From positions 684,001-748,000 of the forward strand of contig JAQFVV010006471.1 of the NCBI GenBank assembly GCA_028023455.1: a stretch of 64,000 nt of DNA, read 5' to 3'. The notes under the pieces were generated by a model. The model made no database searches. It saw only the letters and a program-made list of their open reading frames with translations, and was not told the origin of the DNA. Below, one piece after another: positions 1-13,090 of this stretch. The translations under genes and the position numbers were made by a program. This DNA is from Epiperipatus broadwayi (lineage: Eukaryota > Onychophora > Udeonychophora > Euonychophora > Peripatidae). Position 1 is the first letter of the stretch. Each line of letters opens with the position of its first letter.

Positions 1-74
1 AGAAAATTAATAATGAAAAGGATGTACAAAAAAATAAATTTATATTTCAAAAATATTATACAGTAGTTTCATAA

Positions 75-285
75 GAAGTGTTTTGTGAATTAAAATGGAA
101 AGCTAGTTATATGAAAGTAAATGGTGATTGTTTAGTGCATCTAATTTTTCAGATGATATAGATTATTTTTCCAAATAACACTGTAATACTTCAGAAAATA
201 TGGCAAAAGTTATCAAATAAAAGTAAGAAAGTGGAATAAAAGGTAAATGCTGAAAACACTAAAATGAATTATATGATATTTTTAA
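75..285 (+). pseudogene. LINE reverse transcriptase fragment
   Basis: This is a decayed fragment of a non-LTR retrotransposon reverse transcriptase, cut by the left window edge. Reading from about position 75 gives a stretch ending in HLIF, then, after a one-base frameshift, SDDID. This corresponds to the family's F-A-D-D catalytic box. A run resembling the downstream helix follows, with LQKIWQKLSNKSKKVE and then a KVNAENTK stretch. In this LINE family that block reads roughly ELQEMLQEL..ESK.VGLKVN..KTKV. At least one frameshift and stops in both frames show it is dead. The same block is present and better preserved at 43,337-43,430, so the two are probably the same family. No coding signal can be followed past about 290. 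Confidence 0.6.
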
Positions 286-1735
286 CAAAAATTATAAATA
301 AGAATAAAGAATACCTACATAATGCTCATGACTCTTGGTTAAAGATAATTAACTTCTCTAACATTTGATCTCATGACTTGATAAAAACAGTATAGAGTAA
401 ATATCTTTATTTTACTTTGCAATGTGTCTACAATCAAAAAGTTTAATTTGGGAAACTTTTTAATATTTGAAATGTTTATTGACAGCCTTAAAACTGCTAA
501 AAAATATCTTGCCATAAAAAACATTTTTCATTGTGAATCTTTTGACATTGTTATGGTTAGAAGGTGAAAAAATAATTTCAAAGCTTTTTCATGCTTTGAA
601 GTTGCATTTAAAAATTAAAAATACATCATTTATAAAATTACACTATTTAGACTGTGATAACTAAATGTGATAGTATATTCCATGAGTGAATATGTCATGT
701 GTCTTATAGAAGTTAATGTAAATTGAAAATTATAGAAATGTCAAGAATTATAACTACAGAAGATTAAATGACCACAAAAGCTTATATAACCCTTTATTAC
801 AGTGTTTCTTATAATCAAATACTTTTAATATCTACAATCATATATACATGCTGAGATAGTAGACTTTGCAGTGTTTATAGAAGATGATTTTATATAATTG
901 TGTCAGTTGCAGTAAGGAAATTTTCTGGACTATTTATAATCATCATAGTTCATAAACTTTAATAATTTTGCAATGAAGAAGCATATTATAAAAGTAAAAG
1001 ATCTGATACTCAAAATTGTCAAGAAATATTAGCATTCAGAAATATTCATTGTAATAAGCAGTATATAACTTGTTTCATTATTACAAAATAATTGCAATGT
1101 TTTTTTAAATAATGGTACAATTAAATTTGCATATTCAGGCACAATATTGACAGAATATATTTTTTTAGATTGCATTATATATTTATAATATTAATAAACA
1201 GTCACTCAAAATAAATATGGTCACTTCAGTTTTGAAGAAAAAGAAAAGAGAGAGTAAAAAACTACTCTAGAAATGTTTTAAAAAGACTATACAAATCATT
1301 CAATGAGCTACAAATACATTCACATATAGAACATGTACATACAGAAGATGCTGATTCTTTGTTCTAGTTATTTGAAATTTTATAATGTTACATTTTAATT
1401 TCTTCAGTGGATAAGTTTTCTTTATGAAATTCTTTAATACTATGTGTAATTGTAACTCTCCAATGTATTCTATTCTCTGCCATATTTTTTCAATGAAAAC
1501 AGTGAAATTGCACTTCTTTAGAATCTCTTTGAGATAAACTTTATAATATAGGCAGGGTTTACCTTATAGATAAAGTCTATATCTCATAAAAATTATGCTC
1601 AAGTTTACTATAAACAATTCATTTTATATCCAGAAATCTGAATAACATATTGATTGGTTTTATGACACTACCATTGCATTTTTAATTTCACTTTCAAAAA
1701 TAAGGTAAAATAATAGTTCTATAAATTGTTGACTT
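286..1735. other. AT-rich interval, nothing recognised
   Basis: No repeat, protein motif or RNA structure could be supported here. The short open frame on the minus strand near 339-524 has no family resemblance and a composition expected from AT-rich DNA. Confidence 0.5.
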
Positions 1736-1736
1736 A

Positions 1737-2960
1737 CTTCCTTGCAGTGAAATACTCAATTTTTTAACTTGTTAAGAACTGCACAACATTAGAATCTGTG
1801 TTTCAACTCACCATCTAAGTCCACTTTTCAATTCATAAAATTTCCCAACGTATTTAAACAGGTTCACATTCTCAAGTAAATCAACATCATGCCATTGAGA
1901 ATTTTTTTATCATCAGTGACTGATAAAGAACTTTAATTTTTTGAACATTAATTAATAAACTAAAGTATTTATATGTTGCATTCAAAACATTAAGGACATT
2001 CAGTAAATTGTCTTTTGATATTGCAAAAATTGCATAATTATCAGCATACTGTAAGTTCAGAATCCAAATATCTGAGCTTTTAATCAATTCAAATTAAAAA
2101 TTCCAACATCAAACCTTTATCATATCTTGATCCATGCTTGATTATGCTGACTATACACATTTGCATAATACCACTTTTTCTTATTCTATCATGTAATTGT
2201 TGCATAATATGAATAAATTTTGTGATCAATCAGGTAATTTCAAACAATTTCACAGACCTGTTCCATTAACAAAATCAAATATCTTGACCAAATCAATTAA
2301 AACTATTCTCACTCCTTTGATTCCAACACTTTTTGTGTTTTCTTGGACACAAAAACTATTTCTATAGTGCTTCTTGAATCTCTGAACACACATTGAGTTT
2401 TTGGTAACTAGTTTTTATAAATGGAAGCTATATATTCAACACAATACCTGAAAGTCTTTGTTATAACCTGTAATAATAATATTCCATAATAATTATTGTA
2501 ACTTTTTCTATTTCATTTGTTTTAAAAATTCAAACAATAAAAGCATCCTTAACATTGGTTGGCATAATTTCATGTACCTTATCAACATATTGCTAAAAAA
2601 ATCCAATATTCTTAAAGCCAACTTATCACCACCATATTTTAGAATGTCTCAAGTATTTCATGAGGAGCAGAAACATTTCCATTTTTAAAATTACAAAAAA
2701 TTGTTTTGACTTCACTAAGCTGGATATCTTTGTCCAAATCTAAATGAATAATTAAAAAAAATGTGTCATTAAAAATCTCTATATCATTTTGTACGATTGT
2801 TCAAAAGGTGATCAAAATACTCCTCTCATCTATTCAAAATATCATCATCATATGAGAGGGTATCATTTCTAGATTCTATAAAATTGTGATATTATTTCTG
2901 AGGTTTATATATGGCTTTCAATGCATCAAAAAAGATCTAACATGACCATGATCAAAAAAT
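1737..2960 (-). pseudogene. LINE reverse transcriptase relic
   Basis: Reverse transcriptase remnant of an APE-type non-LTR retrotransposon, read on the minus strand. From high to low coordinates one finds a finger-region stretch with VLIDLVKIFD near 2,285-2,320 (the family's DLtKAFD catalytic box), then the next block ending near 2,160. After that comes LQYADNYAIFA at about 2,030-2,065, the YADD box with the second aspartate changed to asparagine. It is followed by the helix and the INVQKIKVLYQ stretch, matching lN..KT.vl.Q. Below 1,887 the reading continues in another frame with LLENVNLFKYVGKFYELKS, the usual E.V..FkYLGs segment. Several frameshifts and stops make it non-functional. Together with the endonuclease piece at 3,555-3,990 it represents one element of at least 2.25 kb. 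Confidence 0.75.
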
Positions 2961-3554
2961 GTCTATCTTTTTTTGCAGTTTTATACCTTTTGTCAGTCAA
3001 TGAACTTTTGTCTTCAGATCTTTTGTATGTATTATAAAATTTCACATTTATCTATTATTCTGTCAAAAAGACAATGCTACATGTTTGTTTTTAATCAAAT
3101 TACTAATAACTAATGTTAGAAAACAAGTAGTGAACCCAAGAATGAATTTATTTGTATCCATAACACACACACTCCTTAAGAGAAATCCATGCTTCAGCAA
3201 TATGACTAAAGATTAAATTTGAAAATTTTATCATTTATAGTAAAGTTCTGCTATAAAACAAATCTCAATTTTCTTGTGAATATTGAATGCATCTCATATT
3301 TTAGTTTTAGAGCATATTAATTTAATATCTATCCAACATGTTGCATATGTGGGTGCTTGCTTAATGTGAACTTCTTTTGTATTTTGACTCCTAAAGATAA
3401 TGTAATTATTATATGCTATTGTATTGAGAGTGGATGCAATCATGATCCTTTATAATAAGCAGTTTTTCTACCTAAACAAAGAGTTTGTAATAGTCAATTC
3501 ACATGTTGTACATAAATTAAATAATACCAAAATATTTGAACTTAAAACACCAAT

Positions 3555-3990
3555 TCCATTATTTTCAATAACTTATAGAAAAGGTTTACTATTTATAACA
3601 ATATGTACATTAGAGTCTCCAAAAAGAAAATTTGATTAATCAATGATATTGCAGTAATATTGATATACAATAATTAGTAAAAGCTTTTCTTTTCTAAATT
3701 TTTCTGAATCTAAGGTTGGAGAATAGGCTCTAATAAAATGAGTTTTACTACCATTGTGAAGCATGAGTTTTAATATTATTGGTCTGATACAATGACTTCC
3801 AACAATAGATGTTGATAAATTAGACTTTACAGCAATACCATTAACTTTTCATTGACACAATAACAAATTTCAACAATAGAAGTAGCTAAATTAGACTTTA
3901 CAACAATTGCAACACAATGCATTTTTATTCATTTATTGGCCTCTTTTTCCAAAAAAAAAAAAGTATCCATCCATTTGTTTTATTAAATTT
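3555..3990 (-). pseudogene. LINE AP-endonuclease relic
   Basis: Fragment of the N-terminal AP-like endonuclease (exonuclease-endonuclease-phosphatase fold) of a LINE, read on the minus strand. The translation gives NGIAVKSNLSTSIVG, then RPIILKLMLHNGSK, then THFIRAYSPTLDSEKFRKEK. These align with the family pattern GvgFAV...s, RLi.LrL.., and lisaYAPTLds...Kd.F. Further on, after stops, comes GDSNVHIV, the degenerate form of the G-D-F-N catalytic box with Phe changed to Ser. It lies upstream, in minus-strand order, of the reverse transcriptase relic at 1,737-2,960, so both belong to one element. The plus-strand frame at 3,424-3,639 overlaps its decayed 3' part and is probably chance. Confidence 0.7.
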
Positions 3991-4122
3991 CACTACACTG
4001 TGAGACTATTTAATAAAGAATAGCTATATCTATATTAAATCTTGCCAGTTTCTTAACTACTAATACAGTTTTCCATTCTGCTTTTGAAGAGTTTATATCA
4101 AGTAAAGTTCTACATTCCATGT

Positions 4123-4134
4123 ACGTATATTTAG

Positions 4135-4170
<36 letters not shown>

Positions 4171-4180
4171 AAATATACGT
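4123..4180. repeat. AT microsatellite flanked by 13-bp inverted repeat
   Basis: The sequence ACGTATATTTAGA at 4,123-4,135 is the exact reverse complement of TCTAAATATACGT at 4,168-4,180, and between them lies a run of (AT)n. The whole could extrude as a cruciform. A further AT run follows to about 4,192. Confidence 0.7.
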
Positions 4181-4192
4181 ATATATATATAT

Positions 4193-6030
4193 AATACTTA
4201 TCTTTACTATTACTATTGCATCTTACTTTATCAGTACTACTGATATTATTCTTCCTATTTTTATTATTTCTACTTGGTGACAATCTATCTAGACTGGGTC
4301 AGGCAGGCCATTTTTAAACATTTTTTAAGCTCTTCCACTTTTATGATAGAAGGGAGTAATGGAAGTCCTAAATATAGCTCCCTAATCTTATAATCTTTGC
4401 TACTCAATACTCATCTATTTTCAAATTAACTTATTAGTGATTGTACTGACATGAACAAAAATCACAACTGACAACAAGTAGTCCACTAAACCTATCCCCA
4501 TAATTGGTGTCTTAATTCTTGAGAGCTTATCCTAAAAGACAAAGAGAGAATAAAAAAAGAAAAAAAGAAATGTGCCCTAATAAAGTGACAATCATACTAG
4601 AAACTTAATTTCTATAAAATTTATAGTTTTTATAATTTTATTACTGATGGAATCAGTCTGTATCCTTTTACATTTATCACCATCACACACTGTATTGATT
4701 TTTGAAGATAATAAATTTTGCATTAAAACTTTTTATAAAAGTAGTAAAACAAAAAAACACTTATTTATAATTGTTAATTAGAGAAGATATAAATTAGTAT
4801 TAAAGTTTATCGGCTTAACGTTTTCGAGGATCCATGCTTCATATTCATAGCCTTCATAAAATGTATAATAAAATATATGCTATGGGAAAAAGTAATCACT
4901 AAAGTGTTTTCAATTGGGATCTGATTTTCCAGATTTGACAAGAAAAATGATATCTAAGGGAATTCAAAATTTGCTTAAATTTAACTATGTAAGATAACCA
5001 AAAAATAAAAGTAAGCTATAGTAGATATATTGAAGGTTTATTAATGCAAAAGAAATATTGCAGAGCATAATACTTTAAAATGAATAATAATTTGATATGT
5101 ATTGTAATTAATCATATTATAATACACTTATATAAATCAAGTATGATGTCATATAAAATATAATCCTGGGTGCATATATATATGGGGTTAAAAATATCAA
5201 TTAACCATGAGCTATTTATCTTTATAAAGTAAGATCATGTTATGTAGAACAACATCTTAACTGGAAATAAAAATTCCACTAATGTCTATGCTAACTGCAG
5301 ATACAATATTTTATTTTTGTGTAATGTATAATACATATTTAATTATTTTACACTAACCACCAATAAAATAAAATTAAATTAAATCATTTTTGGCATATCT
5401 TTTTATATCTCTAAAAATTGATGATTCGTGTGAAATTTAAATGAAAAAAAAACCCTTCTATTTATTTTACTGAAATGGAATTAAACGAAATCAATACTAA
5501 AGAGTGACATCATTATCTTCTTTAATATTTAAATAATTCTTTAAACTTGTGGTAAATTGATTAGTAAATATTCAAATATATGTGTATAAAAAAGGGATAT
5601 TCGATTAAATATTAAAAGTTGAATTTTGAAATTAAGACTTTATTCACAGAAGAAGGGTTCTACCAAACCATCCTTATTTTTATATTATATAAGTGGTGTA
5701 AATAGAAAAATTTAAAATTATTATAGATCTTGTCTTTGGTAATTAATAGCATATTCTTAAACAGTATAATATCCACTTTTATGTATTCCACTATCTTTAT
5801 TGTTGCCGTCTTGGATAGAAAAGTTTCAATGTTAATTCTCTTTTTTATTTCACAATATAACTTGATTATTTATGTGTAGAAGATTAGTACATATTCCTAG
5901 AAAAATAGACTATTTCACAATAACAAAAAGTTTACAAGATATGATTAAAAAAATGTGTATGCCAGTAATTTACTTAGTTTTTTAAATATTTGAAACTCAG
6001 GCACTATACACAAACCTGGGAGCTTAATTG
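4193..6030. other. Interval without recognised features
   Basis: AT-rich sequence with frequent stops on both strands. A slightly less AT-rich block at about 4,270-4,530 could be an old interspersed repeat, but I find no second copy in the window. Confidence 0.45.
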
Positions 6031-6463
6031 TAAGTATAGGGGATTTGAACTCAGATTTTCAAGCACCCTTCAACAATTTACACTATCTCATACAACTGAT
6101 AAACATGACCACACAATGTAGAAAAGACAAATAATCACCAATATATTGGCATCAGCATGAGATTTGGGTTTTCATCATCAGATTTTTAATAATGATGACT
6201 GAAAAGTTGGAAATTGGAGTAGATTGATGCCTGTCCGTTAAGGTGTGAGGATTTGCTATCTTAATATAAACTGAGCACTGATTATATATGTGTGTGGGGA
6301 ATGATAATCTGGGCCAACTGATGAGTGCTGGTTTAGCATGAAATACATATATTGGTGATTATTTATCTTTTCTACATGTGGGTGGTCATGTGTATCAGTT
6401 GTATGATATAGTGTGGATTGTTGAAGGGTGCTTGAAAATCTGAGTTCAAATCCCCTATACTTA
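6031..6463. mobile_element. Inverted-repeat (foldback/MITE-like) element
   Basis: The left arm, 6,031-6,146, begins TAAGTATAGGGGATTTGAAC. The right arm, 6,346-6,463, ends GTTCAAATCCCCTATACTTA, and the arms are near-perfect reverse complements over about 115 bp with a few mismatches. A unique spacer of about 200 bp separates them. No transposase frame is inside. No clear target-site duplication flanks the ends. The arm contains GTTCAAATCC, which resembles a tRNA-type B box, so the structure could alternatively be two copies of a tRNA-derived SINE in head-to-head orientation. Confidence 0.7.
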
Positions 6464-7940
6464 GTTCTTTAATATAATTTTCTATACCTAGTTTAAAAAA
6501 ATTGTTTAATCACTATGTTCTCACAAAAGTTGTGTATAGAAAAGTTTGTTGATAAATTTTAGGTCATAACTCCTTTAAATTAAAAATTAAATTTTCTAGT
6601 CATTATACACATTGTTATTATCAAAAAATAAGCACAACATCTCAATTTGGTTTTAATATTTTTATCAATTGCAAAATTTAACACAATATACATATTGTTT
6701 TAAATAATTAAAAAATATGGTCAAACTGTGACCAATATTATATTGTGATGCATTCATAATGAATTTGTTAATCTCAGGAACCATTACACACTAATTGATA
6801 AGACAGAGCCTTGTTTTCATTAATATCAGTAGCTTTCATCTATATCCTTGATATATTTAATAAAATAGATTTTTATCAATTTTTTTAAATATTTCTAGAC
6901 CTGAAATTTCTGTTGGAAACTTTCTATGAATATAGTATTTTTTTATTAAATTATAATTAATAAGTATCAAACTTTTGTACTTATTGACTTAATACCACCT
7001 ATTTTATTTAAATATATAAATAATTATTATTTATTAAATTAAAAATTGTGACCTCAGCCAACTGATGCTGTCTGATTTATCATAAACTGCACATACTGGG
7101 TGGCCATTTGTTTTGTTTTTCAGATATTTTATTTAAATGATTTAAAGATATGTAATGGAATGGAAATTGTAAGTATATCCTAAAAAGATATTATATGTGA
7201 TATTAAATTTTAACTGAGATTATAATGTATATTTCTGAACTAATAATTATATCTAGTTTAATAAATGATAGTTACCTGAAGTGTTGGTATCAAGGTTGAC
7301 ATTTGTAAATCACTTTATAATAATTTTATAATGGCCTGCATTAAATGATTAGGATTGATTCAGGATAAATGCCGACGTTGATACTTGAAATATAAAGTAA
7401 TCTGGAAACAAAATTATTATTTTGTGTTTAACTTGATTTTTTTTTAATGCAGTATTTTACAAATACAGTATAACTAAAATATCTGAGTTTGTAGCATTAT
7501 TTACATGTGATTCAGTAACCAATTATATAATATTTCTTTTTTCTAGAAAAGATTTTTGTTTTACATTTTTTGCTGGATCAAGGATAAATGTATATATTTC
7601 ACTTGACCTCCTAATGCGAAAATTTGTAAAAGAGTATTGATGTATAATGATGTGATAGAACATTTTGCCTGATTGTGTCGAATGTTAAATATGAATTAAA
7701 ATATATTCTGTGCAGCATTTTGTTAAATCATAACTATTACTTGTAAAAAGTGAATATATGTTTTGTTTTTTTTAATAAAGAATATACTTTAAATAAAAAT
7801 ACTTGCTGTTTTGATTCATAACATTATCTATCCCTAATTAACACTTCAATATTATAAGTACGTTTTTTTTCCTCTTCTTTTATCTTTGTAAATGTAAGCT
7901 GTAACTTTGAGGACTAATTTGAATTTCTGATTTTATTGTA
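6464..7940. other. Interval without recognised features
   Basis: AT-rich sequence. No protein motif, repeat partner or RNA could be supported. Confidence 0.45.
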
Positions 7941-8674
<734 letters not shown>

Positions 8675-8681
8675 ACAAAAG

Positions 8682-10466
8682 AATTCATGATAAAATAGTT
8701 AATGCATGTACTTTATATACCTGCATCATAAAGTTTTTAGCCTAGACAAAATATTACAGGTTACAAGTAGACTTGTATTTTTTATTCTACAACCAAAATA
8801 GTCAGCCATGAAATTGTTAGTAAATAAGTAGAAACTATCCCTAGATAAAGTGTAAAGCAAAGAATGAAAACAACATTAACTATCTATCTTTACCAATATC
8901 ACAACTACCTGCTTTAATAATAGATAAATATCAGTCAGTCATAATAGTTCAAAACTAAAATTTTCCCCAAAAAATTCAAACAAGAATAGATAAAAATAGT
9001 AATGGTAATCTACTATATTTGCAATTCACTCAACCACAAGTAAAAGTGAAGATTTTTGATAATCATCTTACTGATTACTATTCTTAATCATTCTTAAAAT
9101 TATATGAATAGTATTTATTCAAACTACTGATGAATCATTTCCAAAGCCCTTGAGTTGTGTTCACATTTTAGAATTTATAATTATATACTTATCCCAAATC
9201 AAAAAATATTCATATCTAAAAATCATGAAATAATAAGATACAAAAAAGTTTTGTCACTAAAAATCAAGCCTCCAGTTTTAAAAACTTATTTAGGAGATCA
9301 AAGTACTTTAAAAATTGGATACTTTATAAAAGATTTAACTAAAGACATTATTTTATAATAATATATTGGGGGAAAATCATTGTTAACATATCCACTTTCA
9401 CTTCAAATAATGGTAAGGATCATATTAAAATTATTTTATTCCTTACTCACGGCACAAATCTATCAACTATAGATAAACAAATTAAATAAATCTGATAATA
9501 AATACATAACTGGAAAAAAAAAAACACACACACTTGTATAATAAATACAATTTTTAAAAAAACTAGTTAAATTTTATTTAACGCACATTGATTACGTAAG
9601 TAATATTTACTAAGGCAATAAACCTAATATGATGTCTTCTTTTGAAAATTCTTAAAAGAAAAAAAGGCAAAACTGAGCATAGACTTCAATATAATCTGAG
9701 AAAGATCATTCAAATATGAGGCTTCAGACTGGAGAAATTCATAGTCAATAGATGTAAGTCCTACATTTAGGGGATAGGCTTTAATATTTGATCCAGCCTA
9801 CTTTTTTGTGAGTACAAAATTTAACATTTCTGTTTCTTTTATATATATAAATGTATATGTGTGTGTAAAAAAATAAGTCGATGAAATACTAAAACTTAAA
9901 GGAAACAAAAAAATTAATATTGGTATATAATAAAGATTAAATTCTCACAGAAAATATTATCCTTGCTTATTATCATTTATATTATTTATTTTCAAAATTA
10001 AATAATGGCAAGTATAAATTTTACTTTATTATGGTAAATAATATAATTCTTTGTTGCATTTAAAGTGCATTTAAGATTAGGTATATTTAAAAAAGTCAAT
10101 GTACTTCTAAGTGACTAACATTCCATTATTTATTTTTATTACATTATGTCAAGCAGTTTTTTGAAATGAGATAAGCTGACTCAAAATCTCTCTATGTTCA
10201 TATATATATATATATATATGTTAAGCTCTTTGTCTAAAGGCATAGGTAATTATGCAATGGAGTACTATAATTAAATAAAAAAACTTGATCATTATTGGTG
10301 ATTCATGCATGGTTAAATGGTGTGGTTTAGTATAAATTTTGTATCTCAAGATCACACTTGTGGCCCAATTCTATCACTTCCAGTGCTCAAACTTCTTATA
10401 AATTTCCAAATAATTAATCATTCATCACATGATCACCATTCTTTGTGCTTGCACACACTGTTTACA
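8682..10466. other. Interval without recognised genes
   Basis: AT-rich sequence with a short (AT)n at about 10,199-10,219. The open frame at 9,155-9,358 (+) has no recognisable motif. The 29-bp segment at 9,599-9,627 recurs at 41,526-41,554 with one mismatch (see findings). Confidence 0.45.
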
Positions 10467-10887
10467 CAGAGGCTTAACTCTCCATAGAGTAGTACCATTC
10501 AGTGCAAGCCATAATAATCAATGGATGCAAAAAGTTTGGTGTACAAAATCCCTATCTAGTATAGATGCTGAACTGAGTTTAGATCTATATGGCTATACAA
10601 CCTAATGAGCTTGAATTGAAAACACTATTGTGTTTTCATTTTCGATTCAAATTTTATAGTTAGCTAATAAGGTAAAAGGTGGTTGCTGGAGGGTTATATT
10701 AGGTCCTAGATCTAGGAAATGCTTTCAGATCAAGGCTCCTCACTGATGAAAGACACAAGCTAGAAACTAATCTAGGGATGTTGGATAAGTAGGCAATAGA
10801 TAGGGATTTTATGCACAAACCTTCTTATATCCATTGATTACTCTGGATTGCACTGAGTAGTGTACTCTATGGAGAGTTAAGCCTCTG
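10467..10887. mobile_element. Inverted-repeat (MITE-like) element
   Basis: The left arm begins CAGAGGCTTAACTCTCCATA at 10,467. The right arm ends in its reverse complement, TATGGAGAGTTAAGCCTCTG, at 10,887. The arms stay alignable for about 90 bp (10,467-10,559 against 10,795-10,887) with perhaps one difference in six to eight bases. The 235-bp centre has no coding capacity. The arm sequence differs from that of the 6.0-kb element, so this is a separate family. No target duplication is obvious. Confidence 0.7.
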
Positions 10888-13090
10888 AATAAATCATTCA
10901 ATTATTTTATTGTTGATGATAATGTGTAGTTGTTCGCTGGCCCTTAAAATTTATTCTAGTATTTCAAATTTAGTATTGCATCATAAATTAATTAACTTTC
11001 TTACATTGTAAAAATAAGCATAAAGTCAATTAGTCCAAAGATCATATAATATATGAGTACTAAAGTCAAATAATCAGATTATTTTAGCTGGAAATCGATT
11101 CACAATTACTAAGCAATCAAAAGAATGTAGCAGTATTTATTATACAAAAACATTCTGAAACATTTATGTAATTTGGAAGTTTATACATTATAAAAAAATG
11201 ACTATTTTACTATTAAAATTTATGATGTAGCTCTAAAATTGTGTTGTAAGAGTAGTTAGTTAAGACGTTAGCAAACGATAACAAACCACAGATGATGATC
11301 AAGTGTTACCCTTTGGTCATGGTATTATGCCTAGTTACTGTACCTCTCTGGGAGCAGATAACTTACTAAATTATTGGACAATCTTAAAATATTTAAATTT
11401 ATTTTATGTCTATAATATATTTTTTATATTTTATTTTAAAATATAAGATGTTAATGTTGTTTATATTTGTGTAATCATACGGTAAATCTTTTGAAAATAA
11501 ATCAAAATCCTTTAAAACATAAAAAAAAAAAATCGATTATTTTAATTATAGCGATGTGAAAAAAGATAAACCCGAAATGAGTGATTGATAAAAGAATTCA
11601 ATTATAAAACAAAAGATTGATAACTTTTCCAATAATATTTTTTTCCTATCAAGTGCGCGATATTTAATAACAAAATTGTAAATAATTAATGAATTATTTT
11701 ATTCTCTTTCTTTTTTTTAATCATTCTCAAATCAAATTAAATCAAGAAATCTCTATTAAAGATAAAACATTAAAAATGACAACTCCCCTATAAAAAGATC
11801 TGTGAAATGAAACAAGACAGTAGAAGATAAACAACATAAATAATATATAATTGGTTGAGACATTAGATAATTACAATGATAAAGTGGCAAAAAAGAACAT
11901 ATTCAATTAGACGTTTTAAATAAAGTCATGGATAAAAAATAAAGGCATGATGGTAATAAATAACAATTGAAATACTGAGAAGGCAAAATGTTAGCCTTTT
12001 TTTAAGATCTGTAATAAATTTAATATTAAATATACAACATCTTAATTGTATATGTGCAACAATAATTGGTTATTAAATTAGTATGTCATATAATGTTTAA
12101 ATAATAAAACGATTTAAAACGTTTTCTGCCAGCTCCTACTGAATCACTAATTTTAAGGGTTTTGTAATCTACTTGATGCTACCGCTATTGCTTCAGCTTT
12201 TGTTCATTATTTTTCCATTATCTCTAATCATTAGTTTACTGCTTTGCCTTTTTGTTGTGATAGAAATTGAAACTAAAATTGCTAGTTTTAAAAAATCTGA
12301 CAATATTAATATTGTACAGAACTCCTGCAAATTTCAAACCATAAAGGAAGCCACAATGCGCTGATTAGCTTTTTCATAATACAAAAAAACCAACATCAAC
12401 GCTGATTGCTAGATTATTTGGCCTCAGTCTTTTCTGTTTGTGTTTGTTTTCTTTTAGTATTTTGGGGTGAAAAAATTGTAATTTTCAGACATTTATTTCT
12501 AAGCTTATTTATGCCCCATATTTGTATAATATTTATTTTAACCCCAAAAAATATGTGATTACAATTGGATTCTATTTGAAAATGTTTGTTTTTAAAAAGA
12601 AAAATCACAGAAACTGTACTTACAGTAAAATAAAAATTGTTTTTATTAGTTAAAAAGAATTTACAATTATAAAGGTTATTGAAAAAAGTTTTTTTTGTGA
12701 AAATTTAATAATAATACATATAATTTAAAATTTTTAAAATATATTTCCATTTTTTATGATATTTCAACTAAAATTTGTTTCCATTTTAAAAGTGGAATTC
12801 AAATAAATATTTTGTTTAATATTTGTTATGAATAGGCAAGATTATGATCCAATACAAAAAAAGGCATTGCTATTGTTAGTACTCAGTTTAGTACTTTATT
12901 TTTATATTTTGAAAAGTTCAAATTGTATTGTTTAGAATGACTTTTGTTCCAAACTTTTATTTGTAATAAATAATATAAAGATAAAGTATTTAATTGTTAT
13001 AATCATCAAAATAATGCAAAAGTATATCAACATAACGCTGTTAATTTTATAGGCAAGAGTAGTACATTTTTAAAAAAGTAGATGGCACTA
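10888..13090. other. Interval without recognised features
   Basis: AT-rich, stop-dense sequence. A hydrophobic 63-codon frame at 12,173-12,364 (+) has no family match that I recognise. The last few hundred bases may include the 5' untranslated region of the LINE that starts coding at 13,091. Confidence 0.4.

Noticed and set aside
3424-3639. 71-codon plus-strand frame
   Set aside because: Its 3' part lies antisense to the LINE endonuclease relic, and it has no motif of its own.
12173-12364. Hydrophobic 63-codon frame suggesting a small membrane protein
   Set aside because: T-rich codons in AT-rich DNA commonly give Leu/Ile/Phe-rich frames. No start context, homology or neighbours support it.
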